Shown: one piece after another, positions 26,288-34,737 of the stretch | Numbering within the stretch: the stretch's first letter is position 1 | Layout of the letters: each line of letters opens with the position of its first letter | Assembly (NCBI RefSeq): GCF_038396785.1 | Contig: NZ_CP151087.1 | Coordinates: 4,774,001 to 4,838,000 of the forward strand | Reading direction: 5' to 3' | Source of the DNA: Sphingobacterium thalpophilum | GTDB lineage: Bacteria; Bacteroidota; Bacteroidia; Sphingobacteriales; Sphingobacteriaceae | Length of the DNA stretch: 64,000 nucleotides | The notes under the pieces: generated by a model | Told to the model about the DNA's origin: nothing | What the model saw: only the letters and a program-made list of their open reading frames with translations | The model's database searches: none | Position numbers and translations under genes: made by a program

Positions 26288-27499
26288 TTAACGACGTTTT
26301 CTTGATTTCGAACCGCCTTTTCGTTGATTGTTTTGGCTGCTAGAACGCATTTTCTCCCAGCTCAATAAATAAGGATGTTGATCGTCAATTTTAATTTGCC
26401 GTTTTAAGGATAACTGTAATTTTATCCACTTTTCATTGTCCTCCGCATCGCAAAAGGTAAATGCTTTTCCCTCTGCTTCCGAACGACCTGTTCGACCGAT
26501 TCGATGCGTATAGAGCTCGGCGGAATCCGGAATTTCGTAGTTGATGATAGCTTCTAGGTCCGGAAAATCTACCCCTCGAGCCAAAAGGTCCGTCGCAATT
26601 AATACACGTACCTCTTTTTGTCTGAATTTAGTAATAATCTCTTCTCGTTTTTGCTGCGCTATATCGCCATATAATGCCGAGCAAGAAATGCCATTTCGAT
26701 CTAAATCTGTTGCGATGCGTTCGACAGCATGAACTGTTCGCGTGAAAACGATTACTTGCTGTGCAATACGGTTTTCAAGGAGATAACGCAGAAGGGTCTT
26801 TTTATCATTTTTATCAACATAGAGGATAGATTCTTCTATTTGACCCTTTTTGGCCGTTGTTTCTAGGTTGATCTCAACAGGGGTACTTAATCTTTTTCGA
26901 ACAATTTTTTCGATTTCAGGGGTTTTCGTAGCTGAACTGAAAATGGTTTGTCTCTCAGCAGGCAATGTGCTGATGATTTTATTGATTTCTTTCGTGAAAC
27001 CGAGATCTAACAATTGATCGAATTCATCGATCACCAGGATATCTATCGTTTTTAGATCGATAATGCCTTGTTCAATAAAATCCAGCAAACGTCCTGGAGT
27101 CGCAAGTACCATCTGGGCTTTCGGATAAACGTCGAGTTGACTTTCATAAGTTCCGCCACCATAGAAGCTGGCGATAGTCAACTCCATTCCATCGATAAGC
27201 CCCGATATGCGCTGTTTGGTCTGTATACAAAGTTCCCGTGTAGGAAGGAGTATAAGGACCGATAAGTGATCTGGGGTAATCTTGGTTCGTAAGCGCTGAA
27301 TAATAGGGACGGCGAAAGCCTCCGTTTTTCCCGTGCCGGTTGGGGCAATCGCCAAACAGTCTCTACCTTCTAAAATGGCGGGGATAGCTATTTCTTGAAT
27401 AGGTGTAAGCGAAGAAAGCTTTTGTTTTTCAAGATTAGCGATAAGGATTTTATCGAGTTTAAGTGCTGAAAAATTCAAAATAATGAATGTAAAACCCAA
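26288..27499 (-). CDS. DEAD-box family ATP-dependent RNA helicase (DEFD variant)
   Basis: Unwinds RNA duplexes in ribosome assembly or mRNA decay. It has 403 residues. Q motif LTPIQEIAIPA (near 31), motif I APTGTGKTE (near 52), Ia PTRELCIQ, II DEFD in LVIDEFDQLLDLGF (DEFD in place of DEAD), III SAT (near 189), and VI HRIGRTGR (near 329). A basic tail (NQRKGGSKSRKRR) probably binds RNA. The ATG at 27499 gives MGFTFIILNFS; a TTG at 27478 (MNFSALKL) fits homologues better, so the start is uncertain. Confidence 0.92.
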   Translation of the reverse strand: MGFTFIILNFSALKLDKILIANLEKQKLSSLTPIQEIAIPAILEGRDCLAIAPTGTGKTEAFAVPIIQRLRTKITPDHLSVLILLPTRELCIQTKQRISGLIDGMELTIASFYGGGTYESQLDVYPKAQMVLATPGRLLDFIEQGIIDLKTIDILVIDEFDQLLDLGFTKEINKIISTLPAERQTIFSSATKTPEIEKIVRKRLSTPVEINLETTAKKGQIEESILYVDKNDKKTLLRYLLENRIAQQVIVFTRTVHAVERIATDLDRNGISCSALYGDIAQQKREEIITKFRQKEVRVLIATDLLARGVDFPDLEAIINYEIPDSAELYTHRIGRTGRSEAEGKAFTFCDAEDNEKWIKLQLSLKRQIKIDDQHPYLLSWEKMRSSSQNNQRKGGSKSRKRR

Positions 27500-27586
27500 A
27501 AATAAAAATTAAAAAGGACAATGATGTTTTTGCCTGCTGATTGGAATTAAAAATCTATAAAAATTAGGATTTTTTGTCAAAAAGTA

Positions 27587-27651
27587 CTAATTTGAGAAAT
27601 TAGAATATTCTATTTCAAATCTGAGTTATTGATTATCAATTTATTTGATAA
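27587..27651. promoter_or_regulatory. cluster of three short palindromes upstream of the E1 gene
   Basis: CTAATTT-gag-AAATTAG (27587-27603), TAGAATATTCTA (27601-27612) and TTATCAA-tttat-TTGATAA (27633-27651). They lie upstream of two -7-like elements TATTTTTG (27672-27679) and TAAATTTG (27681-27688), and so are candidate operators. Confidence 0.4.
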
Positions 27652-27705
27652 ACACCAATTATATAGAATAATATTTTTGTTAAATTTGTTGAAACAAAAA
27701 AGAAT

Positions 27706-30120
27706 ATGTTTGATACTGCATTTGACCAAAACAATGAATCTATTTCCACTTTGAGCTTTGACGAGTTCAAAAAGATTATTGTGAATGATTATCGAACTGC
27801 CTTAGAAAGTCGTTACGTGAGTTTATTGGGACGTAAAGAAGTGCTTACAGGTAAGGCTAAGTTTGGTATTTTTGGCGATGGAAAAGAATTGGCACAAATC
27901 GCGATGGCTAAAGTTTTCAGAAATGGGGACTGGCGGTCGGGATATTACCGTGACCAAACATTTATATTTGCTTCTGGCATCAGTGATGTCTACCATTTTT
28001 TCTCTCAATTATATGCCCATCCCGATGTCGAGGCAGATCCTTCTTCTGCAGGAAGGCAAATGAACTGCCATTTTTCGACTCGTGTTGTGGACGACCAAGG
28101 GAACTGGTTGGATCAAATGGTTCAGAAAAACTCGTTTTCAGATATTTCGACCACCGGTGGTCAGATGGCAAGATTGCTGGGCTTGGGCTTGGCTTCTAAG
28201 TTGTATAAGCAGAATAGAAATTTAGACTATCTATCTTATTTTTCAAATAAAGGAAATGAAGTTGCATTCTGCACTATCGGAAATGCTGCTACTTCTGAAG
28301 GCGTATTTTTTGAAGTCATCAACGCCGTAGGTGTTCACCAGATTCCAACAGTGATTTCTATTTGGGATGATGGGTATGGGATATCTGTGCCTAATGAAAT
28401 TCAAACAACAAAAGGAGATATCTCCGAAGTCCTCAAAGGTTTTCAGAAGGAAGACCTAACAAACGGGATCGAGATATTCAAAGTGAGGGGATGGGATTAT
28501 GCGGGTTTATGTGAAACCTACGAGCAGGCCGCCCAAATTGCTCGCGAAAAACATATTCCATGTCTGATTCATGTGACCGAATTGACGCAGCCTCAAGGAC
28601 ACTCTTCTTCAGGTTCACACGAACGGTATAAATCGCAAGAAAGATTGCAATGGGAAACTGATTTCGATTGTATCGCGAAAATGAAAGAATGGATCGTAAG
28701 TTCTGGTATTGCTACCACAGAAGAATTGGATCAATTGGATCAACATGCTAAAGACCATGTTCGTCAAGAACAAAAACGAGCTTGGGCCGATTATATTAAA
28801 ACATTGAGCATCGAAGCTCGGGAAGCTATTGATTTACTTCAGGGTATTCCAAATGAGCGGGCTGATTTTGCGTCAAAGAAATTGCAATCGATGGTTGAGC
28901 CTTCTTTGAAAGAAGTTTATGGCCAGGTTCGCAAGGTGTTGCACGAGCTTAAAGGTCAGCATAGCGATGGGCGCCAGCAATTATTAAATTGGTACAAAGA
29001 GAAGCAGGAACTGAATGAGAAACGTTATAATTCAAAATTATTTACAGATGGTGTAGATTCACCTGCTCACGTGACGGTCGTACCTGCAGTCTACAGTGAA
29101 GAAGCTAAAGTGGTCGACGGACGTGAGGTCTTGAATCTATGTTTTGAAGAGAACTTCCGGCGTGACGAACGATTATTGGCGTTTGGAGAGGATGTCGGTA
29201 AGATTGGAGATGTGAATCAAGGTTTTGCAGGTTTACAAGAAAAGCTGGGTGTGCATCGTGTATTTGATACCGGTATTCGGGAGAATTCAATTATAGGAAA
29301 AGGACTAGGTTTGGCAATCCGTGGACTTCGCCCAATTGCTGAGATCCAATACCTGGATTACCTAATCTATGGTATTACAGTAGCAAGTGATGATTTGGCA
29401 AGTTTAAGTTATCGCACCTTTGCAGGTCAGAAAGCACCATTAATTATTCGTACACGTGGCCATCGATTGGAAGGTATATGGCATTCCGGATCGCCCATGT
29501 CAGTAATTTTAGGATCTTTGAGAGGTCTGCATGTATGTGTGCCGCGTAATATGACCCAGGCAGCAGGTATGTACAATACGTTGTTCCGCTCTGACGAACC
29601 TGCTATCGTTGTCGAATGTCTGAATGGGTATCGTCTAAAAGAGCGTCTACCAGAAAACGTTGGTGAATTTACTGTGCCAATCGGTTATGCCGAATGTGTT
29701 AAAGAGGGGCGGGATATCACGGTGGTATCCTATGGGTCAACTTTACGTGTTGTTGAAGAAGCGGCCGTGGAATTGGAACGTTTGGGGATATTCATCGAAA
29801 TTATTGATGCACAAACATTGCAGCCTTTTGACAAAGGAAAACTTTGTGCTGAATCGCTGAAGAAAACAAATAAACTACTTATTGTGGATGAGGATGTGCC
29901 CGGTGGGGCCTCAGCTTTCATCTTGCAAGAGATATTAGAGAAGCAAAATGGCTACTATCTATTGGATAGTCAGCCGAGGACACTGACTGCAAAAGCACAT
30001 CGTCCGCCATATGGCTCAGATGGGGATTATTTCTCGAAGCCATCTTCTGATGATGTTGTCGAGACAGTGTATGCAATTATGCATGAAGCTAATCCAGAAA
30101 AATATCCATCTATGTTTTAA
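27706..30120 (+). CDS. fused alpha/beta E1 2-oxoacid dehydrogenase (branched-chain type)
   Basis: Thiamine-diphosphate-dependent E1 component that decarboxylates a 2-oxoacid (branched-chain 2-oxoacid is most likely) and hands the acyl group to lipoyl-E2. Alpha and beta subunits are fused in 804 residues: alpha about 20-400, beta about 465-800 (LLAFGEDVGKIGDVNQGFAG near 500; GLAIRGLRPIAEIQYLDYL). The ThDP motif reads GNAATSEG (192-199) and DDGYGIS (221-227), where most relatives have GDG and NNGYAIS, so Asp and Asn appear swapped. No E2 or E3 gene is adjacent. Its last codons form half of the terminator stem. Confidence 0.88.
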   Translation: MFDTAFDQNNESISTLSFDEFKKIIVNDYRTALESRYVSLLGRKEVLTGKAKFGIFGDGKELAQIAMAKVFRNGDWRSGYYRDQTFIFASGISDVYHFFSQLYAHPDVEADPSSAGRQMNCHFSTRVVDDQGNWLDQMVQKNSFSDISTTGGQMARLLGLGLASKLYKQNRNLDYLSYFSNKGNEVAFCTIGNAATSEGVFFEVINAVGVHQIPTVISIWDDGYGISVPNEIQTTKGDISEVLKGFQKEDLTNGIEIFKVRGWDYAGLCETYEQAAQIAREKHIPCLIHVTELTQPQGHSSSGSHERYKSQERLQWETDFDCIAKMKEWIVSSGIATTEELDQLDQHAKDHVRQEQKRAWADYIKTLSIEAREAIDLLQGIPNERADFASKKLQSMVEPSLKEVYGQVRKVLHELKGQHSDGRQQLLNWYKEKQELNEKRYNSKLFTDGVDSPAHVTVVPAVYSEEAKVVDGREVLNLCFEENFRRDERLLAFGEDVGKIGDVNQGFAGLQEKLGVHRVFDTGIRENSIIGKGLGLAIRGLRPIAEIQYLDYLIYGITVASDDLASLSYRTFAGQKAPLIIRTRGHRLEGIWHSGSPMSVILGSLRGLHVCVPRNMTQAAGMYNTLFRSDEPAIVVECLNGYRLKERLPENVGEFTVPIGYAECVKEGRDITVVSYGSTLRVVEEAAVELERLGIFIEIIDAQTLQPFDKGKLCAESLKKTNKLLIVDEDVPGGASAFILQEILEKQNGYYLLDSQPRTLTAKAHRPPYGSDGDYFSKPSSDDVVETVYAIMHEANPEKYPSMF

Positions 30121-30137
30121 TAGATGGATATCTTTTT
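30102..30137 (+). terminator. terminator overlapping the end of the E1 ORF
   Basis: ATATCCATCTAT (30102-30113) lies in the last codons (Tyr-Pro-Ser-Met) and pairs perfectly with ATAGATGGATAT (30120-30131); the TAA stop is 30118-30120 at the loop edge. Five T follow one base later. Confidence 0.85.
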
Positions 30138-30177
30138 GCTTTACTAAGCTAAATATTCCAACGGCTGGGATGATATT

Positions 30178-31032
30178 TTAATTGAATATACTCGCAGCGC
30201 CAATCATAGCGGCTTTTTCACCAAGTATTGCTGTATAAATTTCAAATCTTTCAAATTCACTTCGGTCACCAATGAAAATAGGTAGCGCTTTGGCGATATT
30301 GCCACCGACTATAAATATTTCAGCAGCATGTTTCTCTGCGAAGAACTGCATAAAATCAAAGAGATGTTTAGCATATTCATCTTTGATGATTTGAAATTCC
30401 TTAGTTTCCCGATGATGATCTAAAATATCTTTAAGTCCCGTAACATCTTTTCCTGATACTTCTTTGAAACGTTTGATGAACCACCGTGTGACAAGAAATT
30501 CTTCGAAAATACAATCTTCGTAAGGGCTGTTCCATAGGGCGGCATCATAGGCTTTTTCACCTTGATTCCATACCGCAGATCCAAGTCCAGTACCCAACGT
30601 AATTCCTAATATCCGCTTGTTTGTTTGCAAGTTCTGTACGAATATTTCACCTTGTAGGAAGGCTGCTGCGTCATTGATAAAGTGGATAGACGTAGGCGGA
30701 AGTCCCAGCTCTTCAGCTAAAAGCGCTTTGACATCCATGTTGTACAGATTGTCATATTTGCTTTGTCCCTGTATCTTAGATATTCCATTTTCGTAGTCAA
30801 AGGGTCCCGGCATAGCAATGCCGATGAACTGAATAGGAGCCGGTGAGGTGGCTATGATATCGCGTATAGTTGATGCCCAGGTTTGTAAAATCGTTTTAGC
30901 ATCTCCTTGAGAAAAAACGTGGTTTCTGGCCACGTTTTCTAAGTATATATTCCATTGTTTTGTGTCAATGATACAGGCAGAAATATGTGTGCCTCCAATA
31001 TCAACACCTACGACATAATTATCTTGCAGCAT
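30178..31032 (-). CDS. ROK family sugar kinase
   Basis: Predicted sugar (glucose-type) kinase of the ROK family. It has 284 residues. Phosphate-1 motif VVGVDIGGTHIS (7-18), catalytic Asp in FINDAAAFLQGE (near 118-129), and phosphate-2 motif ILGITLGTGLGSAV (near 141-154). The Cys-rich zinc motif of classical ROK kinases and repressors is absent, as in the polyphosphate-glucokinase-like branch. Its ATG lies 14 bases inside the end of aroC, so it is translated from the same message; the metabolic link to aromatic synthesis is not obvious. Confidence 0.85.
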   Translation of the reverse strand: MLQDNYVVGVDIGGTHISACIIDTKQWNIYLENVARNHVFSQGDAKTILQTWASTIRDIIATSPAPIQFIGIAMPGPFDYENGISKIQGQSKYDNLYNMDVKALLAEELGLPPTSIHFINDAAAFLQGEIFVQNLQTNKRILGITLGTGLGSAVWNQGEKAYDAALWNSPYEDCIFEEFLVTRWFIKRFKEVSGKDVTGLKDILDHHRETKEFQIIKDEYAKHLFDFMQFFAEKHAAEIFIVGGNIAKALPIFIGDRSEFERFEIYTAILGEKAAMIGAASIFN

Positions 31033-32125
31033 GTTTGTAACTTTGATTTTTAAGTAGATGATCCGCGATTACAAGTGCTGCCATAGCTTCCACAATAATT
31101 ACTGCTCTCGAAACAACACAAGGGTCATGTCTCCCCTTGCCACTTGCAATAGCAGGGTTGCCATGGATATCCACTGTTTCTTGATCTCTCATGATAGTGG
31201 CAACAGGCTTAAATGCTACTTTGAAAGTAATATCCATACCATTTGAAATCCCGCCCTGAATCCCTCCAGAAAAGTTGGTATGTGTATGCACTCGATTTAA
31301 ATCATGGTCATCTGCTACAAATATATCATTATGTTCGGAACCTCGCAACTCCGAACCTGCAAAACCTGAACCATATTCAAAACCATGTACCGCATTGATG
31401 CTCATCATTGCTTTAGCAAGGTCTGCATGGAGCTTATCAAAGACCGGTTCGCCTAATCCCACAGGCACATGTCTGATGACAGCCGAAATACGTCCGCCAA
31501 CGGTGTCACCTGCTTTTCTGACCGAGTCGATAAACTCAACCATTTCATTGGCTGTCGCTGGATCTGCACAACGTGCGATGTTGGCTTCCCGCAACTCAAG
31601 CAAAGCTTTGAGGTCTTTGGTATCTACATTTGGCGCCTCAATAGTACCTACTCCCGAAACGTGGGCAAAGATTTCGATTCCAAATTGATTCAGGAAGCTT
31701 TTTGCTACTGCACCTGCAGCAACACGGGCAGCGGTTTCCCTCGCCGAAGACCGTCCACCACCTCGATAGTCACGTATGCCATATTTCATCTGATAAGTGA
31801 AATCAGCATGGGAAGGTCTGAAAATATCTTTGATATGGGTGTAATCTTTCGAACGCTGGTCTTCATTTGGAATAACAATTGCTATTGGTGTTCCCGTTGA
31901 TTTCCCCTCGAAAACGCCAGATAAGATTTGTGCAGTATCACTTTCTTTTCTTTGTGTCGTGATCTTAGATTGACCGGGTTTTCGTTTGTCGAGCTCAGAC
32001 TGGATAAATTCCTCGTCTATTGTTATATTTGAAGGGCAACCATCAATAATTACACCTATAGCTTTGCCGTGTGATTCGCCGAAAGTGCTAATTCTGAATA
32101 AATCGCCAAATGAATTTCCTGCCAT
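31019..32125 (-). CDS. aroC: chorismate synthase
   Basis: Last shikimate-pathway enzyme, converting EPSP to chorismate with reduced FMN. It has 368 residues with family signatures GESHGKAIGVIIDGCP (16-31), RPSHADFTYQMKYGIRDYRGGGRSSARETAARVAAG (split across about 103-140) and GKGRHDPCVV near 335. It overlaps the ROK kinase start by 14 bases. A 203-base gap with a terminator-like hairpin separates it from aroA, so it may also have its own promoter. Confidence 0.96.
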   Translation of the reverse strand: MAGNSFGDLFRISTFGESHGKAIGVIIDGCPSNITIDEEFIQSELDKRKPGQSKITTQRKESDTAQILSGVFEGKSTGTPIAIVIPNEDQRSKDYTHIKDIFRPSHADFTYQMKYGIRDYRGGGRSSARETAARVAAGAVAKSFLNQFGIEIFAHVSGVGTIEAPNVDTKDLKALLELREANIARCADPATANEMVEFIDSVRKAGDTVGGRISAVIRHVPVGLGEPVFDKLHADLAKAMMSINAVHGFEYGSGFAGSELRGSEHNDIFVADDHDLNRVHTHTNFSGGIQGGISNGMDITFKVAFKPVATIMRDQETVDIHGNPAIASGKGRHDPCVVSRAVIIVEAMAALVIADHLLKNQSYKHAAR

Positions 32126-32285
32126 AAAAATTAAATTTCAATAAACTTAGATAAATTTGCTTTTAAATGCAATTCTAAAGCACCAGACTGAATACAAATT
32201 ATGAGTCTGTAACTCGAAGATGGCCTAGTAGATTACATTACAATTTTTGTCCCAAGCTAAAAGGCTATCTGGGAGATTGTATCAT

Positions 32286-32322
32286 AAAACAGAGATTAAT
32301 ATTGATGTTAATCCCTGTTTTT
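32286..32322 (-). terminator. terminator after aroA
   Basis: AAAACAGAGATTAA (32286-32299) and TTAATCCCTGTTTTT (32308-32322) pair with one G-U. It starts a few bases past the aroA stop. The T run on the minus strand is short (TTTTA), so some read-through to aroC is plausible. Confidence 0.65.
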
Positions 32323-32328
32323 GATATG

Positions 32329-33579
32329 TTAGTCAATTATAAAAGCTTGCGCTTGTAAATGTTTCCAAAAATCAGGATATGACTTTTCTACAACTTGAGG
32401 TTCAGCAATCTTGATTTGGTCAAAAACTAAAGCCAAAGGTGCGAATGCCATCGCCATGCGGTGATCCTCGTAAGTCTCGAAGGTCACATCTTCTGGTTGA
32501 TATACACCTGCAGTTTTCAGATGGTATGTGTCACCATCTTCGATCAATTCAGCACCGAACTTCGCGATTTCGGTCTGCAATGCAGCAATACGGTCGGTCT
32601 CTTTAATCTTTAAGGTTTCTAGACCTGTAAAGGAAACATCACGTTTTAAAGCAGCTGCGACAACGACTACTGTTTGCGCAAGATCAGGGCATTCTTTAAA
32701 GTCGAACAAGGTTTTGTCTGAATTGATTTCTTTTTTAGTTAAATGCAATCCATCCGATTCAAAGCTCGAATAAACCCCAAAATGTTCCATAATGCTTATG
32801 ATGGCAATATCGCCCTGTAAACTATGTTGTCTTAGCCCGGGCAATACGATCGAGGCATCTGCATCAGCTAGTGCTACAATAGCATACCAATAGGATGCTG
32901 CGCTCCAATCTGGTTCGACATATATGGTTTGCTTTTCAAATGCTTGCGGTGCAATTTTAATCGCATTCTCCGTCCATTCATATTGGATCCCGACACTTTT
33001 AAGCATATCCAAAGTCATGGATACATAAGGTCTGGAAGTTAATTCGCCTTCAATCTCTAAGGTAAGTCCCTTTTTTAATGCCGGAGCAATTAATAGCAGG
33101 GCCGATATATATTGACTGCTGATATTTCCTTTAATCTTAACACGGTCTTTTCCTTGAAATAATCCGCCTTCAATCTTCAAAGGAGGGTAACCCACCTTTT
33201 TTTCATAATGGATTTCGGCACCAATTTCTTTCATGGCATCGACCAATATCCCAATTGGACGCTGTTGCATGCGCTCTGTCCCTGTCAGGATAAAATTGCC
33301 TTTAACAAGGTTGAGGTAAGCTGTAAGGAAGCGCATAGCTGTTCCTGCAGGGCCTATGTCAATTGTATTATAACCAGGTTGCGGTTCTGACGCGATTTTT
33401 AATACGCGGTTTAGAGTAACCGTATCTGCAGCCTCAGAGAGGTTGGCTATTTCAACTTGTCCTTTGCTCAGCGATTGGATAATAAGAGCACGGTTGCTCT
33501 CAGATTTTGAACCTGTGAGTTGGACCGTGCCCTGTATCTTTTTTGCAGGATGCGTCAGCGTGATGACTTGTTGATTCAT
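32329..33579 (-). CDS. aroA: 3-phosphoshikimate 1-carboxyvinyltransferase (EPSP synthase)
   Basis: Transfers enolpyruvate from PEP to shikimate-3-phosphate. It has 416 residues, two inside-out alpha/beta domains. N-terminal substrate motif GSKSESNRALI (24-34); the PEP/glyphosate loop reads GPAGTAMRFLTAYL (near 76-89). The usual Pro of class I enzymes after MR (Pro101 in E. coli) is Phe here. C-terminal KETDRIAAL and DHRMAMAFAPL are present. The start overlaps the stop of the DAHP synthase gene by one base, so they are translationally coupled. Confidence 0.95.
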   Translation of the reverse strand: MNQQVITLTHPAKKIQGTVQLTGSKSESNRALIIQSLSKGQVEIANLSEAADTVTLNRVLKIASEPQPGYNTIDIGPAGTAMRFLTAYLNLVKGNFILTGTERMQQRPIGILVDAMKEIGAEIHYEKKVGYPPLKIEGGLFQGKDRVKIKGNISSQYISALLLIAPALKKGLTLEIEGELTSRPYVSMTLDMLKSVGIQYEWTENAIKIAPQAFEKQTIYVEPDWSAASYWYAIVALADADASIVLPGLRQHSLQGDIAIISIMEHFGVYSSFESDGLHLTKKEINSDKTLFDFKECPDLAQTVVVVAAALKRDVSFTGLETLKIKETDRIAALQTEIAKFGAELIEDGDTYHLKTAGVYQPEDVTFETYEDHRMAMAFAPLALVFDQIKIAEPQVVEKSYPDFWKHLQAQAFIID

Positions 33580-34691
33580 TATGCTTCTGCTGTTGGTTGC
33601 TCTTGCGTATTCATGACCGCATTTTGTTTGCGGATAGATTCGTTGTGAATTAATTCCAGGAATTTCGTCGCAAATTCGCTACCCAAAGAAAGCGCTTCCG
33701 CTAATTTTGTGCGTTTTTGAACAATTTCATCCCAACGGTTAACTTGCAAAATTGTCACGTTGTTATCGCGTTTGTATTCGCCGATTTTCTCAGCAATTTT
33801 CATGCGTTCACCAATTTTTTGGATGATCAAATCATCTAATTTGTCGATGTTGCTACGCAATTCTGCTAATTTATCTTCAAATGAAGGGTTGTCCGAAGCA
33901 GCTTTACGTAACGTCAAGTGGTCGATCAACTCGGCCAATGCAGCTGGCGTTACTTGTTGTTTTGCGTCAGTCCAAGCGACAGATGGATCGATATGTGATT
34001 CGATAATCAATCCTTGCATATCCATATCCATTGCTTTTTGTGCGATGTATGGTAACAATTCGCGGTTTCCACAGATGTGACTTGGATCGTTGATGATCGG
34101 TAGGTTTGGACAAGCCGTTTTTAACTGAATCGCTAAATCCCACATTGGTTCATTACGGAATGCTGTTTTCTCGTACGATGAGAAGCCTCTATGAATAGCA
34201 CCTAATTTTTTGATACCAGCACGGTTGATACGTTCCAATGCACCGATCCACAGCGATAAATCGGGGTTTACAGGGTTTTTAACAAATACTGGAATATCTA
34301 CGCCTTGCAAAGCATCAGCAATTTCTTGTACAGTAAATGGATTTGCCGTTGAACGTGCACCTACCCATAGTACATCCACACCAGCAGCCAAAGCTTCTTC
34401 CACGTGTTTTGCTGTAGCAACTTCAGTAGCTGTTAATAAACCTGTTTCTTCTTTCGCTCTTTTCAACCACTCCAAACCAATTGAACCGATACCTTCAAAT
34501 TCTCCCGGACGTGTACGTGGCTTCCAGATACCAGCGCGTAAAATATTTACTTTTCCGGTATTTGCCAACAAATGCGCTGTTGATACCAGCTGCTCTTCTG
34601 TTTCTGCGCTACAAGGACCTGCGATAATTAAAGGTTTGTCTCCTGTATCCAACCAAGATTTTAAAGGAGTGATGTCTAATGTATTTTTCAT
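33579..34691 (-). CDS. bifunctional DAHP synthase / chorismate mutase (type II, AroQ)
   Basis: Catalyses both the first step of aromatic synthesis (PEP plus erythrose-4-phosphate) and the chorismate to prephenate step. It has 370 residues: an N-terminal DAHP synthase/KDO8P synthase-type barrel (about 5-260; GPCSAETEEQL, RAGIWKPRTRPGEFEG, PIINDPSHICGNR) and a C-terminal AroQ helical domain (about 275-355; LRSNIDKLDDLIIQKIGERM, IGEYKRDNN). This domain order is common in Bacteroidota. It follows pheA by 46 bases and runs into aroA. The attenuator in front of pheA should control it. Confidence 0.95.
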   Translation of the reverse strand: MKNTLDITPLKSWLDTGDKPLIIAGPCSAETEEQLVSTAHLLANTGKVNILRAGIWKPRTRPGEFEGIGSIGLEWLKRAKEETGLLTATEVATAKHVEEALAAGVDVLWVGARSTANPFTVQEIADALQGVDIPVFVKNPVNPDLSLWIGALERINRAGIKKLGAIHRGFSSYEKTAFRNEPMWDLAIQLKTACPNLPIINDPSHICGNRELLPYIAQKAMDMDMQGLIIESHIDPSVAWTDAKQQVTPAALAELIDHLTLRKAASDNPSFEDKLAELRSNIDKLDDLIIQKIGERMKIAEKIGEYKRDNNVTILQVNRWDEIVQKRTKLAEALSLGSEFATKFLELIHNESIRKQNAVMNTQEQPTAEA

Positions 34692-34737
34692 GTTAAGTTT
34701 GATTATCTATTTTAATATTGTCTGCGTAAATTGTTAA

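Noticed and set aside
27020..27035. DEFD in place of DEAD in the helicase as a sign of altered function
   Set aside because: All other helicase motifs are intact and DExD variants are common among active members; not reported as a finding.
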